The notes: generated from the sequence alone by a model not told the origin. Numbered from the stretch's first letter, positions 7,412 to 16,922 are shown. The stretch: 64,000 nucleotides of DNA from an uncultured Prevotella sp. (GCA_944320105.1 CALUGA010000001.1:124001-188000), one strand, 5' to 3'. Translations and numbers: made by a program.

Positions 7412-9628
7412 TCAGTAGGGCAGGTCGTCGGTGGCGGGGTCGGCAATGTTGCAGATGCGCTTCACGAGCGCTATCTCGCTGTATGTTACGGTGTCGCCTA
7501 AGGCTGCCTTTATGTCGGAGGAGTGGGTGAGGTCGGGGTGCATCCGCGAGTGGTTGCGTATGAGGTCGATGTGCTCCTGCGGCACGAGCTGGTCGAGCGG
7601 CAGCTTGTCTTCCTCAACGTATTGCGCAAGGTGGCTGAACACGGTGCTCTCGGCCAGGCCCCGCTCCTTGGCTATCTGGCTTACGGTCATGCCCTTGGTG
7701 AACATATCGTGGCTCACTTGGCGCGTAGGCACCCTTGGCGGCTTGGGCGTGGCGGGCTGCTTGTGGGAAGTGGTGGCCCGCTGGCGCGCCTGCGCCTTGG
7801 GCTGTGTGGCATCGTCGTGGCCAAGGAGTATGGATGCCTTGCGGCGCAGGTAGTCGCCGGTGGAGAAGGTGGTGGCGGGCTGCGCCTCGTAGCTGAGCAG
7901 GCGGTTCTTCAGCTCCAGCTCCTCACCGAGCTGCGTGTGGCGTTCGTCGAACTGCTTCCTCACCTGCTTGTTGCCCGTCTCAACGCGCGTCTTGGCAAAG
8001 AGGGCCGCGAGCGGCTTGAGCTGCTCGGCGAAGTAGGTGGCCGCCTTGCGGACGCGCTCTTGCAGCAGCTTGTTGCCACCGGGCTGCCCCGAGGCGAGTA
8101 TGGCGCGGTACTGCGAGCCGAACTTGTCGGCCACGGCAGCCATGGCGGCAAGCGTCTGCCGAGCCTCGGTGTAGGCAGTGAGCAAGTCGTGCTGCTTGTT
8201 GAAGAAGTGTTCCGAGAGTGTGCGGGCCATCTGCTCCACGGCACCCGACAGCGGGGCGAAGCCAAACAGCTCGTCGAGCGTTTGGGCGATGTACTCACGC
8301 TGCAGCGCGCCGAGCGTCTCGGGCGTGGGGCGGCTGGCCTCGGCCCGGGTGATGAACGAGTCGACGGTGGCGTCGCTTATCACCGCGCTGCGGTCAAGCG
8401 GTGCGCTGAGCACAAGCCCGCCCAGCGACTTGCAGCGGCTGAGTGCCACGTAGGTCTGCCCGTGGGCGAAGGAGCGCGAGGCATCGATGATGGCGTGCTC
8501 GAACGTGAGGCCCTGGCTCTTGTGGATGGTTATGGCCCAGGCCAGGCGCAGCGGGTACTGGCGGAACACTCCATCTACGGTCTCGGTTATCTCCTTTGTG
8601 GCATCATCGATGGTGTAGCGGGTGTTCTGCCACTCAGCCGGGAGCAGCTCGATCACCTCGCCTGTTTCCTTGCTGCGCACACGCAGGCGTTCGTCGTCGG
8701 CCAGGGCTACGGTGCCTATCATGCCGTTGTAGTAAGTGCGGTCGGGCGCGTTCTTGATGAACATGACCTGCGCGCCCTCCTTGAGCGTAAGTTCCTGGTC
8801 GGCAGGATAGCTGTGCTCGGGGAACTCGCCCTCCACCGTGGCGCGGTAGGTGACGGCGCGCCCCGGCAGCGAGGTCAGCTCGCGGTCGTTGATGGCCTGC
8901 GCCTGGTGGTTGTGGGTTACAAGGCGTATGTAGTCGCCGTCGGCGGGCGGCACGAAGCCCGGCACGTAGCGGCGGTTCAGTTCGGCCAGCGTGGCGTCGT
9001 CGGCCCGGCCAGAGCGTATCTTGTTGAGCAGGCCGATGAAGTCGGCATCCTGCTGCCGGTAAACCTTTTGCAGCTCGATGGTGTGGCAGGGGGCGAGCGC
9101 CAGGGCCTTGCTCGAAAAGAAGTAAGGCGTGTCGTAGTACTGCTTCATCAGCTCCCAGTCGCCGTCCTTCACCACCGGCGAGAGCTGTTGCAGGTCGCCG
9201 ATGAGCAGCAGTTGCGCCCCGCCGAAGGGGCGGTCGTGGCGGCGGTAGCGGCGCATCACGGAGTCAACGGCGTCGAGCAGGTCGGCGCGCACCATGCTTA
9301 TCTCGTCGATTACGAGCAGGTCGAGCGTGCGGATGATGTTGCGCTTGACGCGGCCGAACTGGAAGCGGCGCTGCTCCTTGCCGCCGAACGTGGCCCCCGG
9401 CAAGTAGGGCGAGAGCGGCAGCTGGAAGAAAGAGTGTATCGTTGCGCCCCCGGCGTTGATGGCGGCTATGCCCGTAGGGGCGAGCACCACCATGCGCTTG
9501 GGCGACTTCCGGCGCAGTTCGCGCAGGAAAGTGGTCTTGCCCGTGCCGGCCTTGCCGGTAAGGAATACGTTGGCCCCGGTCTTTTCCACCAGTTCCCACG
9601 CCATCTGCAGTTCTTCGTTGTTCTCCAT
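7412..9628 (-). CDS. Pif1/RecD-like ATP-dependent DNA helicase with C-terminal HTH
   Basis: A 738-aa superfamily 1B helicase. Walker A is GKAGTGKT (25-32), Walker B is IDEIS (107-111), followed by IGDLQQLSPV and the C-terminal UvrD_C_2-like block AITIHKSQGLTFEHAIID with VALSRCKSL. The last ~90 residues form a helix-turn-helix module (MTVSQIAKERGLAESTVFSHL) of the type found at the end of some RecQ proteins. It probably unwinds 5'-tailed DNA or G-rich structures during replication or repair. It has its own promoter and is not clearly tied to its neighbours. Confidence 0.9.
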   Translation of the reverse strand: MENNEELQMAWELVEKTGANVFLTGKAGTGKTTFLRELRRKSPKRMVVLAPTGIAAINAGGATIHSFFQLPLSPYLPGATFGGKEQRRFQFGRVKRNIIRTLDLLVIDEISMVRADLLDAVDSVMRRYRRHDRPFGGAQLLLIGDLQQLSPVVKDGDWELMKQYYDTPYFFSSKALALAPCHTIELQKVYRQQDADFIGLLNKIRSGRADDATLAELNRRYVPGFVPPADGDYIRLVTHNHQAQAINDRELTSLPGRAVTYRATVEGEFPEHSYPADQELTLKEGAQVMFIKNAPDRTYYNGMIGTVALADDERLRVRSKETGEVIELLPAEWQNTRYTIDDATKEITETVDGVFRQYPLRLAWAITIHKSQGLTFEHAIIDASRSFAHGQTYVALSRCKSLGGLVLSAPLDRSAVISDATVDSFITRAEASRPTPETLGALQREYIAQTLDELFGFAPLSGAVEQMARTLSEHFFNKQHDLLTAYTEARQTLAAMAAVADKFGSQYRAILASGQPGGNKLLQERVRKAATYFAEQLKPLAALFAKTRVETGNKQVRKQFDERHTQLGEELELKNRLLSYEAQPATTFSTGDYLRRKASILLGHDDATQPKAQARQRATTSHKQPATPKPPRVPTRQVSHDMFTKGMTVSQIAKERGLAESTVFSHLAQYVEEDKLPLDQLVPQEHIDLIRNHSRMHPDLTHSSDIKAALGDTVTYSEIALVKRICNIADPATDDLPY

Positions 9629-9726
9629 CGCTTGTTGTTGGTTTGTAGTTGTTAGTCGCCAGCGAGGCAGCGCCGTGTGGCACAGGTGCGCCCGTTCCGT
9701 TGCCCGGTAGTGCAGCTTGCATTCTG

Positions 9727-9734
9727 CAAAGATA
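9727..9734 (-). promoter_or_regulatory. Promoter -7 box for the helicase gene
   Basis: TATCTTTG on the minus strand fits TAnnTTTG, 98 nt upstream of the ATG at 9628. Confidence 0.55.
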
Positions 9735-9839
9735 CGAAAATAGCCCGATAATCGGCAGCTGCGATGTGTGAAATTGTTGAAACGCCGTTGTCAGAAGCCA
9801 CTCTTGGCAGGATTGCCTTGTGCGGTTGAGGCTGGGTTT

Positions 9840-10034
9840 TATGTAGTGATTTTTCGCAATTCGGCGCGTTTCTCGTAACCAATTGGTTGCCAATGACTTG
9901 CGTTGCGGTATGTTTTGCGCTTCAAAACGGCCTGTTTGGGGCCGCAATACAGGCCGTTTGGCAATGCGAAACAGCCTCTTTGGCGATGCAAAACGGCAGG
10001 TACGGCCTGCAAGCACCTGTTTTGTAAGAATTTG
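9840..10034 (+). repeat. 22-nt-period intergenic element, copy B
   Basis: The left motif TATGTAG starts at 9840, five units start at 9903, 9925, 9947, 9969 and 9991, and the right motif TTTGTAAGAATTT starts at 10021. The left-to-right motif distance is 181 nt, and left motif to first unit is 63 nt. It occupies most of the 558-bp gap between the helicase start and the GH57 stop; the rest holds the helicase promoter and the GH57 terminator. Confidence 0.9.
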
Positions 10035-10097
10035 TTGTTGCCCGTAAGGCATTCTTGCCATGCCTTGCGGCTATTGATGCAGTGTGCCAGAGGGTAT

Positions 10098-10146
10098 GAA
10101 AAAAGAGCGTTGTCGGCCACCAGCCGGTTGCCGCCAACGCTCTTTT
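10098..10146 (-). terminator. Rho-independent terminator of the glycogen operon
   Basis: AAAAGAGCGTTG and CAACGCTCTTTT pair as a long stem with a GC-rich inner loop. On the minus strand it ends in a T-run, 40 nt after the GH57 stop. Confidence 0.8.
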
Positions 10147-10186
10147 CTTGTTGCGCTGCCTGCGCCTTGTTGGCGCTCTGCGTGCG

Positions 10187-11593
10187 CTATTTGTCTTCAG
10201 GCTCGGCCTTGGTGGCCTTTGCCGCCGTTTTCCTTGCCGCAGGCTTCTTGGGCGCGGCAGCCTTCTCGGCCTTGGCCTTCAGCCGCTCCTCGGTGGCCTG
10301 CATCTTCTCTATCTTGGTCTTCAGGCGTATTATCTCCTTGTCCTTCATCTCAATCTCGTCGCCCTGGTTCTTTATCGTGGTGAGCAGGCTGTTGAGTTCC
10401 TCGTTGTCAATCTCCTCGGGGTAGAGGCTGTTTACGCGGTTGATGAAGTCGCCGAGTATGTTCATGTAGTTGGTGAATGCATCGAACGGGCTGCTGTAGA
10501 TGCCGCGGTCGAAGCCCGTGCTCGAGGGCTTTGTGGTCATGAAGCGGAAGTTGTTGCTTGCCTGCAGGTAGTCCCAGTCCTGGCAGATGCGCGGGTCGTT
10601 GGCTATGCGCACGCGGTCGGCCACGCTGTAGAGCTTGTTGAAGGCGTCGCGCTGCATGGCGTTGCCCAGCCAGCAGCTCACGTCGCGCTCCTCGTCCACC
10701 CACGACAGCGTGTCGGGTACGTCGAGGCTGCCCACGCTCTTCACCGCCGCGCAAATCTCGGAAGGCGTGGAGAAAGTGATGTCCTTAGCCCTGGCGCAGG
10801 CCGGCAGGGCCTTGATGAACTCAAGGATGTTGGACGACAGCGGTTGCGCTATGCCCAGGGCAGACAGCTCCATGAAGATGTTGATGATGCGCTCTTCCTC
10901 CGGCAATGCGGCAATGCTGTTGATGTAAGTGTCGGCAAAGAGCGGGTAGCGGTCCCAGTCGCTGTTGTTGAAGCGCAGCGAGATGTCATCGCTCAGTTCC
11001 ACGTCGCGCAGGAGCAGCTTGAGGTTAGGGGCTATGTTGCAGTTGTAAACGTAGTGGGGCGACTTCCATCCGAGCACGTGCTTGGCGCCCTCGGTGAGCA
11101 TTCCTTTGAAGCCCATGGCTGCCACCTGGCCTCCGATGTCGTCGCTGTAGATGAGCGACGAGTTGCGTAGCACGGTGGGTTTCTTGCCGAAGTACTCCTC
11201 AATCTTCACGCACTGCTTCTTCACGTCGGTGGCGAAGGTCTCCTCGTTGGCCAGCGACGAGAGGCCGTGGGAGTAAGGCTCGGCCAGAAATTCCACGCAG
11301 CCGGTGTCGTTAAGCTCCTGCAGCTTCTCTATTACCTGCGGGGCGTGCATCTCCAGCTGCTCCATGCCGACGCCGGAGAGCGAGAAGGCCACCTTGAAGT
11401 AATTGCCGTTGCTTTTGATCATGTCGAGCAGCGTGTTGAGCGCGGGCATATAGGAGCGGTTGGCGATGTCGTTGATGCTGCGCTCGTTTTCGAAGTCATC
11501 GTAGTAGTAATGGTCAACGCCGATGTCGAAGAAACGGTATCTCTTGAGATGTATTATCTGGTGTATCTCGAAATAAAGGCAAATTGTTTTCAT
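10187..11593 (-). CDS. GH57 family glycoside hydrolase with altered catalytic motif
   Basis: A 468-aa GH57 protein (HYYYDDFENE 28-37, EFLAEPYSHG 101-110, GMLTEGAKHVLGWKSP 164-179, WVDEERDVSCWLGN). It is the last gene of an operon with GT4 and debranching enzyme, a common Bacteroidetes glycogen set. In the homologues I know, the acid/base region reads F-M-D-Y-E-T-F-G; here it is FMELSALG (240-247), so the expected Asp is Glu and the next residues are replaced. Activity is therefore uncertain. The C-terminus (from ~410) adds a coiled coil and a Lys/Ala/Pro tail (KAEKAAAPKKPAARKTAAKA). Confidence 0.85.
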   Translation of the reverse strand: MKTICLYFEIHQIIHLKRYRFFDIGVDHYYYDDFENERSINDIANRSYMPALNTLLDMIKSNGNYFKVAFSLSGVGMEQLEMHAPQVIEKLQELNDTGCVEFLAEPYSHGLSSLANEETFATDVKKQCVKIEEYFGKKPTVLRNSSLIYSDDIGGQVAAMGFKGMLTEGAKHVLGWKSPHYVYNCNIAPNLKLLLRDVELSDDISLRFNNSDWDRYPLFADTYINSIAALPEEERIINIFMELSALGIAQPLSSNILEFIKALPACARAKDITFSTPSEICAAVKSVGSLDVPDTLSWVDEERDVSCWLGNAMQRDAFNKLYSVADRVRIANDPRICQDWDYLQASNNFRFMTTKPSSTGFDRGIYSSPFDAFTNYMNILGDFINRVNSLYPEEIDNEELNSLLTTIKNQGDEIEMKDKEIIRLKTKIEKMQATEERLKAKAEKAAAPKKPAARKTAAKATKAEPEDK

Positions 11594-11683
11594 ATTGCTT
11601 TGGTTTGTTGGCGGCTGGCGGCTGGCGCCCCGCCATGGTTTGTTTGTCTGTTATTGATGGTCTCGGGTGTCGGTTGAGTCTTG

Positions 11684-12952
11684 TCAGCGCCAGCCGAGCG
11701 TGCGCTCGTACAGCTCGCGTATCCATGCGCCCACCTTGATCCAGGTGATTTGGTCAACCTCCCTCTTGCCCTCTTCCTGCAAGTAGTGGAACAGGCTGTC
11801 GTTGGCGCAGATGGAGTAGATGGCGTCGGCCATGGCGTGGATGTCCCAGTAGTCAACCTTGAAGCAGTTGGTAAGGATTTCGGCGCAGCCGCTTTGCTTC
11901 GATATTATCGACGGGGTGCCACACTGCATTGCCTCCAATGGCGATATGCCGAAGGGCTCGCTCACCGACGGCATCACGTAGACATCTGAATCCTTGAGGC
12001 ACTCGTACACTTCCTTGCCGCGCATGAAGCCCGGGAAGTGGAAGCGGTCGGAGATGCCGCGCTCGGCGGCGAGGTATATCATTGAGTCCATCATGTCGCC
12101 CGAGCCGGCCATGCAGAAGCGCACGTTGCGGGTGCGGTGGAGCACCATGTTGGCCGCCTCTACGAAGTACTCGGGGCCTTTCTGCATGGTGATGCGCCCG
12201 AGGAAGGTCACCACCTTGTCGCGCCCGGTGTGGTCGGGGCGCGGTATGGCCTCTAACTCGGGCTTGAGCGGGTAGACGGCGTTGTGCACGGTGAAGCACT
12301 TGCGCGGGTCTTGGTGGTACTGGTTTATCACGGTCTGGCGCGTAAGCTCGCTCACGCACATTATGCAGTCGGCCCAGTCCATGCCGTTCTTCTCCATCGA
12401 ATACACGGTGGGGTTGGGTTTGCCGCGGCTGCGGTCGAACTCAGTGGCGTGTACGTGGATGCACAGCGGCTTGCCGCTCACCTGCTTGGCGTGGATGCCG
12501 GCTGGGAAGGTGAGCCAGTCGTGTGCGTGGATGATGTCGAACTCCTCGGCCCTGGCCACAACTCCGGCGATGATGGAGTAGTTGTTGATTTCCTCGTGGA
12601 GGTTGCCCGGGTAGCCCCCGGCGAACTCCATGCAGCCCAGGTCGTTTACGTTCATGTAGTTGAAGTCGGCGTAGATGTGGTCGCGCATCTTGTAGTAAAG
12701 CTCCGGCGGCATGATGTTGCCCACGCGGTTCTTCACGTAGTCATAGTCTACGTCGCGCCATGCAATAGGCACGGCGTTCATGGCGACTATGCGCGCCGCG
12801 TGCTGCGACTCGTCGCCGAAGGGGTGCGGCAGGCACAGGGTGATTTCCACGTCGCCCTGTGCGTGCAGCCCTTCCGATATTCCAAAGTTGGCAGTGGCAA
12901 GCCCGCCGAACACGTGAGGTGGGTATTCCCATCCAAACATTAACACTTTCAT
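11684..12952 (-). CDS. GT4 glycosyltransferase, glycogen-synthase-like
   Basis: A 422-aa GT-B enzyme. The N-terminal half has the FGWEYPPHVFGGLA start typical of glycogen/starch synthase-like GT4 and HAHDW near 145-149; the C-terminal half carries FLGRITMQKGPEYF and the E-x7-E nucleotide-sugar motif EPFGISPLEAMQCG. It likely elongates an alpha-1,4-glucan from a sugar nucleotide. It starts 17 nt after the debranching enzyme stop and precedes GH57 by 90 nt, so the three are co-transcribed. Confidence 0.9.
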   Translation of the reverse strand: MKVLMFGWEYPPHVFGGLATANFGISEGLHAQGDVEITLCLPHPFGDESQHAARIVAMNAVPIAWRDVDYDYVKNRVGNIMPPELYYKMRDHIYADFNYMNVNDLGCMEFAGGYPGNLHEEINNYSIIAGVVARAEEFDIIHAHDWLTFPAGIHAKQVSGKPLCIHVHATEFDRSRGKPNPTVYSMEKNGMDWADCIMCVSELTRQTVINQYHQDPRKCFTVHNAVYPLKPELEAIPRPDHTGRDKVVTFLGRITMQKGPEYFVEAANMVLHRTRNVRFCMAGSGDMMDSMIYLAAERGISDRFHFPGFMRGKEVYECLKDSDVYVMPSVSEPFGISPLEAMQCGTPSIISKQSGCAEILTNCFKVDYWDIHAMADAIYSICANDSLFHYLQEEGKREVDQITWIKVGAWIRELYERTLGWR

Positions 12953-12969
12953 AGTCTTAGGTCCCCCTG

Positions 12970-14922
12970 TTATTTCTGATAGGTGTAATTCTCAAGTAAC
13001 TTCAATGTGCGCAGTATCTCGGCCACGTTCATGGCGAACGACATAGCCCCTCGGCCGTGGAATGGCGGGTTCCCGTCGAAAAGTTCGGATATGGTTCCGA
13101 GGGTGTGGTAGTTCATCTCGTCCTCGTAGCCCACCATCTGTCGTTCGATGAAGCTCAGGCGTGTGCGCTTGTAGAGCTTCAGGCTCGCCTCCATGTAGAA
13201 GCCTCCGAGCCATGGCCACGCCGTGCCTTGGTGGTAGGCGTAGTCGCGCTGCGCCTGCGAGCCAACGTACATCGGGTTGTAGCCGCCGCTCTTGGGCGAG
13301 AGCGAGCGCAGCCCCTTGGGGGTGAGCAGCTCTCGTGTACACATGTCGAGCACGCTCTTCTTTTGGTCGAGCGACAGCGGCGAGTAGTCGAGTGCCACGG
13401 CGAAGATCATGTTCGGCCTAACGCTCCAGTCCATGTTGCCCCCGTCTACATAGTCGAGCAGGTAGCCATATTCGTTGAGGAACGTGTCAACGAACGACTT
13501 GCGGCACAGCTCGGCGCGGGCTTCCAGCCGCGAGGCTGCTCCGGCGTCGCCGCTTTCCGTTGCCATTGCGGCGCAGAACTTCAGCGCGTTGTACCACAGT
13601 GCGTTGAATTCCACTATGTAGCCTGTGCGTGGCACCACCGGGCGTCCGTTGGCCATGGAGTTCATCCACGTCACCGGCTTGGTGCGCCCGTCACTGTAAA
13701 CGAGGCCGTTGTCGTCGAGGCGTAGGTTGGGGTGCTTGTTGCCTATGATGAAGTCAACAATCTTCTTGAGCAGGCTGCCGTACATCTGCCAGCATTTGGC
13801 GTTGCCCACCTGCCTTGCGTATTGCTGCATTGCCCACACGGCCCAGAGCGGCACGTCGGGCTGGTCTATCTCGTAGATGCTCACTGTGAGCGGCTTCCCG
13901 TCCATGAACTCGCGCAGCCCGCGCTCCGCAGTGTTCATCACCATCTCGAAATAGTCTTGCTCGTCGATGGCGAGAGTGAGGCCGGGGAGCGCAATGAACG
14001 TGTCGCGGGCGCGGCACTTGAACCACGGGTATCCGGCAAGGAGGTAACGGTCTTGCCCGTCTTTCTCGCGCTTGTGGAATTGGTGGGCGGCGTTCACGAG
14101 GCAGTGGAAGAAGTTGTCGCGTGGCGTGCGCTCGTTTTCTTCTTTTTCGAACAGTGCGTTCAGCCCGCTAGTGTCGATTGGCGATGTGGATCCGGAGAAC
14201 ACTATGCTCTCGCCTTTCTTGATGTTCATCTCGAAATATCCCGGCACATAGAGGTCTTCGTTTGATGCGTAGCCGCGCTCTTGCTCCTTTGGGTATTCCA
14301 CGCCCCGGTACCAGTCGGGGCAGAACACGAACTTGTTCTTCTTGCTGAACTGCATGTACAAGTCAGGGTATCCGGCGTAGAGGCAGGTGCTTATGCCGTT
14401 GTCCACCTCGTGGTACACGCGGCTTGCCACCGAGTTCTCGTGCGTAAACTCCCTCACGCTGCGGAAAGCGAGGAATGGGCGGAAGCGCAGCGTGGTTTCA
14501 GAGTGGGCCTCAAGCAGCGTGTAGCGGATGAGGATGCGGTCTTCGTAGTGCTGGAACACCACCTCTTTCTTCAGCAGCACGCCACCCACGCGGTAGATGG
14601 TGGTTGGCACCTTGTCGCAGTAGAACTCGCGGATGTACTTGTGTCCCTTTGGGCTGTAGTTGTTGCCTTGGTACTTGTGCAGCCCAAGGTTGAATTCAGC
14701 CCCGTGTTGTATCACTGTGGTGTCGAGCGAAGAGAGCAGCACGTGGTTGTCATCATCGATCTCAGGCACAGGGACAACCAGCAATCCATGGTACTTGCGC
14801 GTGTTGCAGTCCACTATGGTGGAGCAGGAGTACGCGCCGGAGCGATTTGTCCTTAGCAATTCTTTGCGGAGGGACTCCTCCAGGTTAGTCATTACAGTTT
14901 TTTCAAATCGTAAATAACTCAT
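12970..14922 (-). CDS. Glycogen debranching enzyme (amylo-alpha-1,6-glucosidase)
   Basis: A 650-aa protein starting MSYLRFEKTV at 14922; an ATG 72 nt upstream in frame is less likely because the family begins near this motif. The N-terminal GDE domain (TNRSGAYSCSTIVDCNTRKYHGLLV) precedes the (alpha/alpha)6 barrel with GYPWFKCRARDTFIALPG, YEIDQPDVPLWAVWAMQQY and YAYHQGTAWPWLGG. It removes alpha-1,6 branches from glycogen. It is the first gene of the glycogen operon and is divergent from a Crp/Fnr regulator. Confidence 0.9.
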   Translation of the reverse strand: MSYLRFEKTVMTNLEESLRKELLRTNRSGAYSCSTIVDCNTRKYHGLLVVPVPEIDDDNHVLLSSLDTTVIQHGAEFNLGLHKYQGNNYSPKGHKYIREFYCDKVPTTIYRVGGVLLKKEVVFQHYEDRILIRYTLLEAHSETTLRFRPFLAFRSVREFTHENSVASRVYHEVDNGISTCLYAGYPDLYMQFSKKNKFVFCPDWYRGVEYPKEQERGYASNEDLYVPGYFEMNIKKGESIVFSGSTSPIDTSGLNALFEKEENERTPRDNFFHCLVNAAHQFHKREKDGQDRYLLAGYPWFKCRARDTFIALPGLTLAIDEQDYFEMVMNTAERGLREFMDGKPLTVSIYEIDQPDVPLWAVWAMQQYARQVGNAKCWQMYGSLLKKIVDFIIGNKHPNLRLDDNGLVYSDGRTKPVTWMNSMANGRPVVPRTGYIVEFNALWYNALKFCAAMATESGDAGAASRLEARAELCRKSFVDTFLNEYGYLLDYVDGGNMDWSVRPNMIFAVALDYSPLSLDQKKSVLDMCTRELLTPKGLRSLSPKSGGYNPMYVGSQAQRDYAYHQGTAWPWLGGFYMEASLKLYKRTRLSFIERQMVGYEDEMNYHTLGTISELFDGNPPFHGRGAMSFAMNVAEILRTLKLLENYTYQK

Positions 14923-15004
14923 AGTCCATGTATTAAGGTTTTTGTTTGTTATTGGCGTTAGGTTGCTGTGGCACCGCCTGGCGACGGCGCGCACTAATCA
15001 CTTT

Positions 15005-15035
15005 CAAAGTTAGCGATTTTTGGCGTCACGGCAAA
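15005..15035 (-). promoter_or_regulatory. Glycogen operon promoter (-33 and -7 boxes)
   Basis: On the minus strand TTTG (15032-15035) and TAACTTTG (15005-15012) are separated by 19 nt, matching the Bacteroidetes consensus. The predicted start is about 75 nt before the debranching enzyme ATG. Confidence 0.75.
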
Positions 15036-15128
15036 GAAAATGGTGAATTATTTGATAATTAAAGCCAAATTTTGTGCCAAGGAGCGCAATTCGGCGGTAA
15101 ATGAAATACATATTAAGCCAAAATGTTG

Positions 15129-15136
15129 TAATTTTG
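15129..15136 (+). promoter_or_regulatory. Promoter -7 box for the Crp/Fnr gene
   Basis: TAATTTTG fits TAnnTTTG and lies 28 nt before the ATG at 15165, so the leader is very short. No clear -33 TTTG is seen. Confidence 0.55.
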
Positions 15137-15164
15137 CAAACACAACAAACACGACGGCGGGATA

Positions 15165-15872
15165 ATGATTGTAAAGAAGGATTTCGACAGGCAAGAGATA
15201 GCAGAGTCAATGTCGGTGCTGTGGGAGCCGCTCACTGCCGAGCAGCGGCAATATCTTGTGGATAACATAAAGGTCCACGTTTTCGAGAAGAACGAGGCCA
15301 TCTACCGTGAGGGGGAGACGCCGGCCTACATCATGTGCCTGCTTGAGGGCAAGGTAAAGGTGTACATGAACGGGGTGGGCGGGCGCATCCAGATAATAAG
15401 GATGATAGAGCAGATGGGCATCTTCGCTTACCGCGCCGCGTTCGTCAACGAGAACTACAAAACTTCCGCCTCGGCCTTCGAGGCGTCCACCGTCTGCATG
15501 ATCCCCATTGCGGTCATGCGAAGTCTCATAAAAGGAAACAACGAGCTGGCACTGTTCTTCATACGCCAGCTGTCGCAAAAGCTCGGCGAGGCCGACGCGC
15601 TTGCTGTGAACCTCACGCAGAAGCACATGAGGGGGAGGCTCGCAGAGTCGCTCATTGCCCTCAAAAACAAATACGGCTACGAGGACGACGGCTCCACCCT
15701 CGGCATTTACCTGAGCCGCGAGGAGCTTGCCAATATGTCGAACATGACCACGAGCAACGCCATACGTATACTCTCCTCGCTTGCATCTGAGAACTTGATA
15801 ATCACCGACGGCCGCAAGATAAAGGTGATAGACGAGCAAGGCTTGCTGCGGATATCAGAGAACGGGGGCTGA
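15165..15872 (+). CDS. Crp/Fnr family transcription regulator
   Basis: A 235-aa regulator. Residues ~20-140 form a cyclic-nucleotide-binding-like beta-barrel (VFEKNEAIYREGETPAYIMCLLEGKVKVY), then a dimerisation helix, then a winged HTH at ~150-225 (YLSREELANMSNMTTSNAIRILSSL). No cysteine cluster for an iron-sulfur centre is present. Being divergent from the glycogen operon with a ~240-bp shared upstream region, it may control that operon; this is inference from position. Confidence 0.85.
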   Translation: MIVKKDFDRQEIAESMSVLWEPLTAEQRQYLVDNIKVHVFEKNEAIYREGETPAYIMCLLEGKVKVYMNGVGGRIQIIRMIEQMGIFAYRAAFVNENYKTSASAFEASTVCMIPIAVMRSLIKGNNELALFFIRQLSQKLGEADALAVNLTQKHMRGRLAESLIALKNKYGYEDDGSTLGIYLSREELANMSNMTTSNAIRILSSLASENLIITDGRKIKVIDEQGLLRISENGG

Positions 15873-15910
15873 GGCTGCGCCGCAGCTTGCCGCCGTGTGG
15901 CGGCTGCCGG

Positions 15911-16852
15911 TCACTCCGGTATGAGGAAGTTTATCACCTCCTGCTCCACGCCTATGCGGTATGGCCCCACCGGGGTGCTCATCATGCGCCCGTCTATGCC
16001 CACCATGGCGTGGCGAGCATCCTCTATCCTTACTTCCTTTGTGCGGTATGGGTGCACACTCCTGTGGTTGAGGAAGCGGCCAGTGAGCAGCAGCCAGATG
16101 CCTGCCAGCAGCTGCATCACTTCGGGGTGGTAAACCACCGACACGTCGAGCAGACCGTTGTAAGGCACTGCGTTGGGCGTTTGCCCATAGCCGCAGGCGT
16201 TTCCTATGCACACCGTCATCACCTTGCGGTTCACTCGGTCGGCGTTGATCCTTATGTCCATGAGGTATTCCAGCCTGTGGAACAGCATCAGCACGAACGA
16301 CAGCACGAACGACAATGTGCGCGAGCCGAACAGCCGGTGGGTCTGCCTCCTGAGGTTCATCATGTCGGCTATCAGCCCTATGTTGACGCAGTTGAGGAAA
16401 TAGCGGTGGCACTGCTCGCCCTTCTTGTTGGTGTACCTGATGCATCCGAGGTCAATCTTTCGCACTCGCCGCTTAAGCAGCCAGTCCACGGTTTGCCCCA
16501 CTTCGCTCTCCTTGAAGTTCCAGAAGCGGGCGAAGTCGTTCACCAGTCCGTTGGGAATCACGCCCAGCACGATGCTCTCCCTCACTTCGCGGCGAGCCTC
16601 CATGAGGCAGTTCACGGCATCGTTGAGCGCCGAGTCGCCGCCCACTATCACTATCGTCTTGTACCCGTTGTTCATGAGCATGCGCATCAGCCGCTCCACG
16701 CTCTCGGTGTTCTCGCTCTGCACAAAGTCGTATTCCACCTTGTGTTCGTCGAGCGCGCGCTGCACCTTCTTCCACTGCGCGGCGGCCTTGCCTGCCCCGC
16801 CCTTGGGGCAATACAGCACACCCCAGCGCTTGTCGTCGATGTTGTTGTCCAT
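15911..16852 (-). CDS. Diacylglycerol/sphingosine-kinase-like lipid kinase
   Basis: A 313-aa DAGK catalytic-domain protein (YCPKGGAGKA near residue 15, VGGDSALNDAVN near 88-99, IPNGLVNDFARFWNF, and C-terminal CIGNACGYGQTPNAVPYNGLLDV). The usual GGDGT phosphate-binding motif is GGDSALN here. The role would be phosphorylation of a lipid at the inner membrane. It follows miaA by 70 nt on the same strand and probably shares its transcript. Confidence 0.8.
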   Translation of the reverse strand: MDNNIDDKRWGVLYCPKGGAGKAAAQWKKVQRALDEHKVEYDFVQSENTESVERLMRMLMNNGYKTIVIVGGDSALNDAVNCLMEARREVRESIVLGVIPNGLVNDFARFWNFKESEVGQTVDWLLKRRVRKIDLGCIRYTNKKGEQCHRYFLNCVNIGLIADMMNLRRQTHRLFGSRTLSFVLSFVLMLFHRLEYLMDIRINADRVNRKVMTVCIGNACGYGQTPNAVPYNGLLDVSVVYHPEVMQLLAGIWLLLTGRFLNHRSVHPYRTKEVRIEDARHAMVGIDGRMMSTPVGPYRIGVEQEVINFLIPE

Positions 16853-16922
16853 TGCAGTCAGTCTTTTCTTGTTGTCATTTAGGTTGGCAAGCCTCCCGTA
16901 TTCAGCCTTTCCATTGCAAAAG

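Noticed and set aside
9840..10034. CRISPR-like array
   Set aside because: Repeats are 13 nt with 9-nt spacers, cores vary and flip orientation, there are only five units, and no cas gene is in the window.
9839..10137. Small proteins encoded in the 22-nt arrays (peptides such as NGLFHRPKRPVSACKTGRL)
   Set aside because: The 22-nt period shifts frame at each unit and the frames are not conserved between copies, so peptide likeness is a by-product of the DNA repeat.
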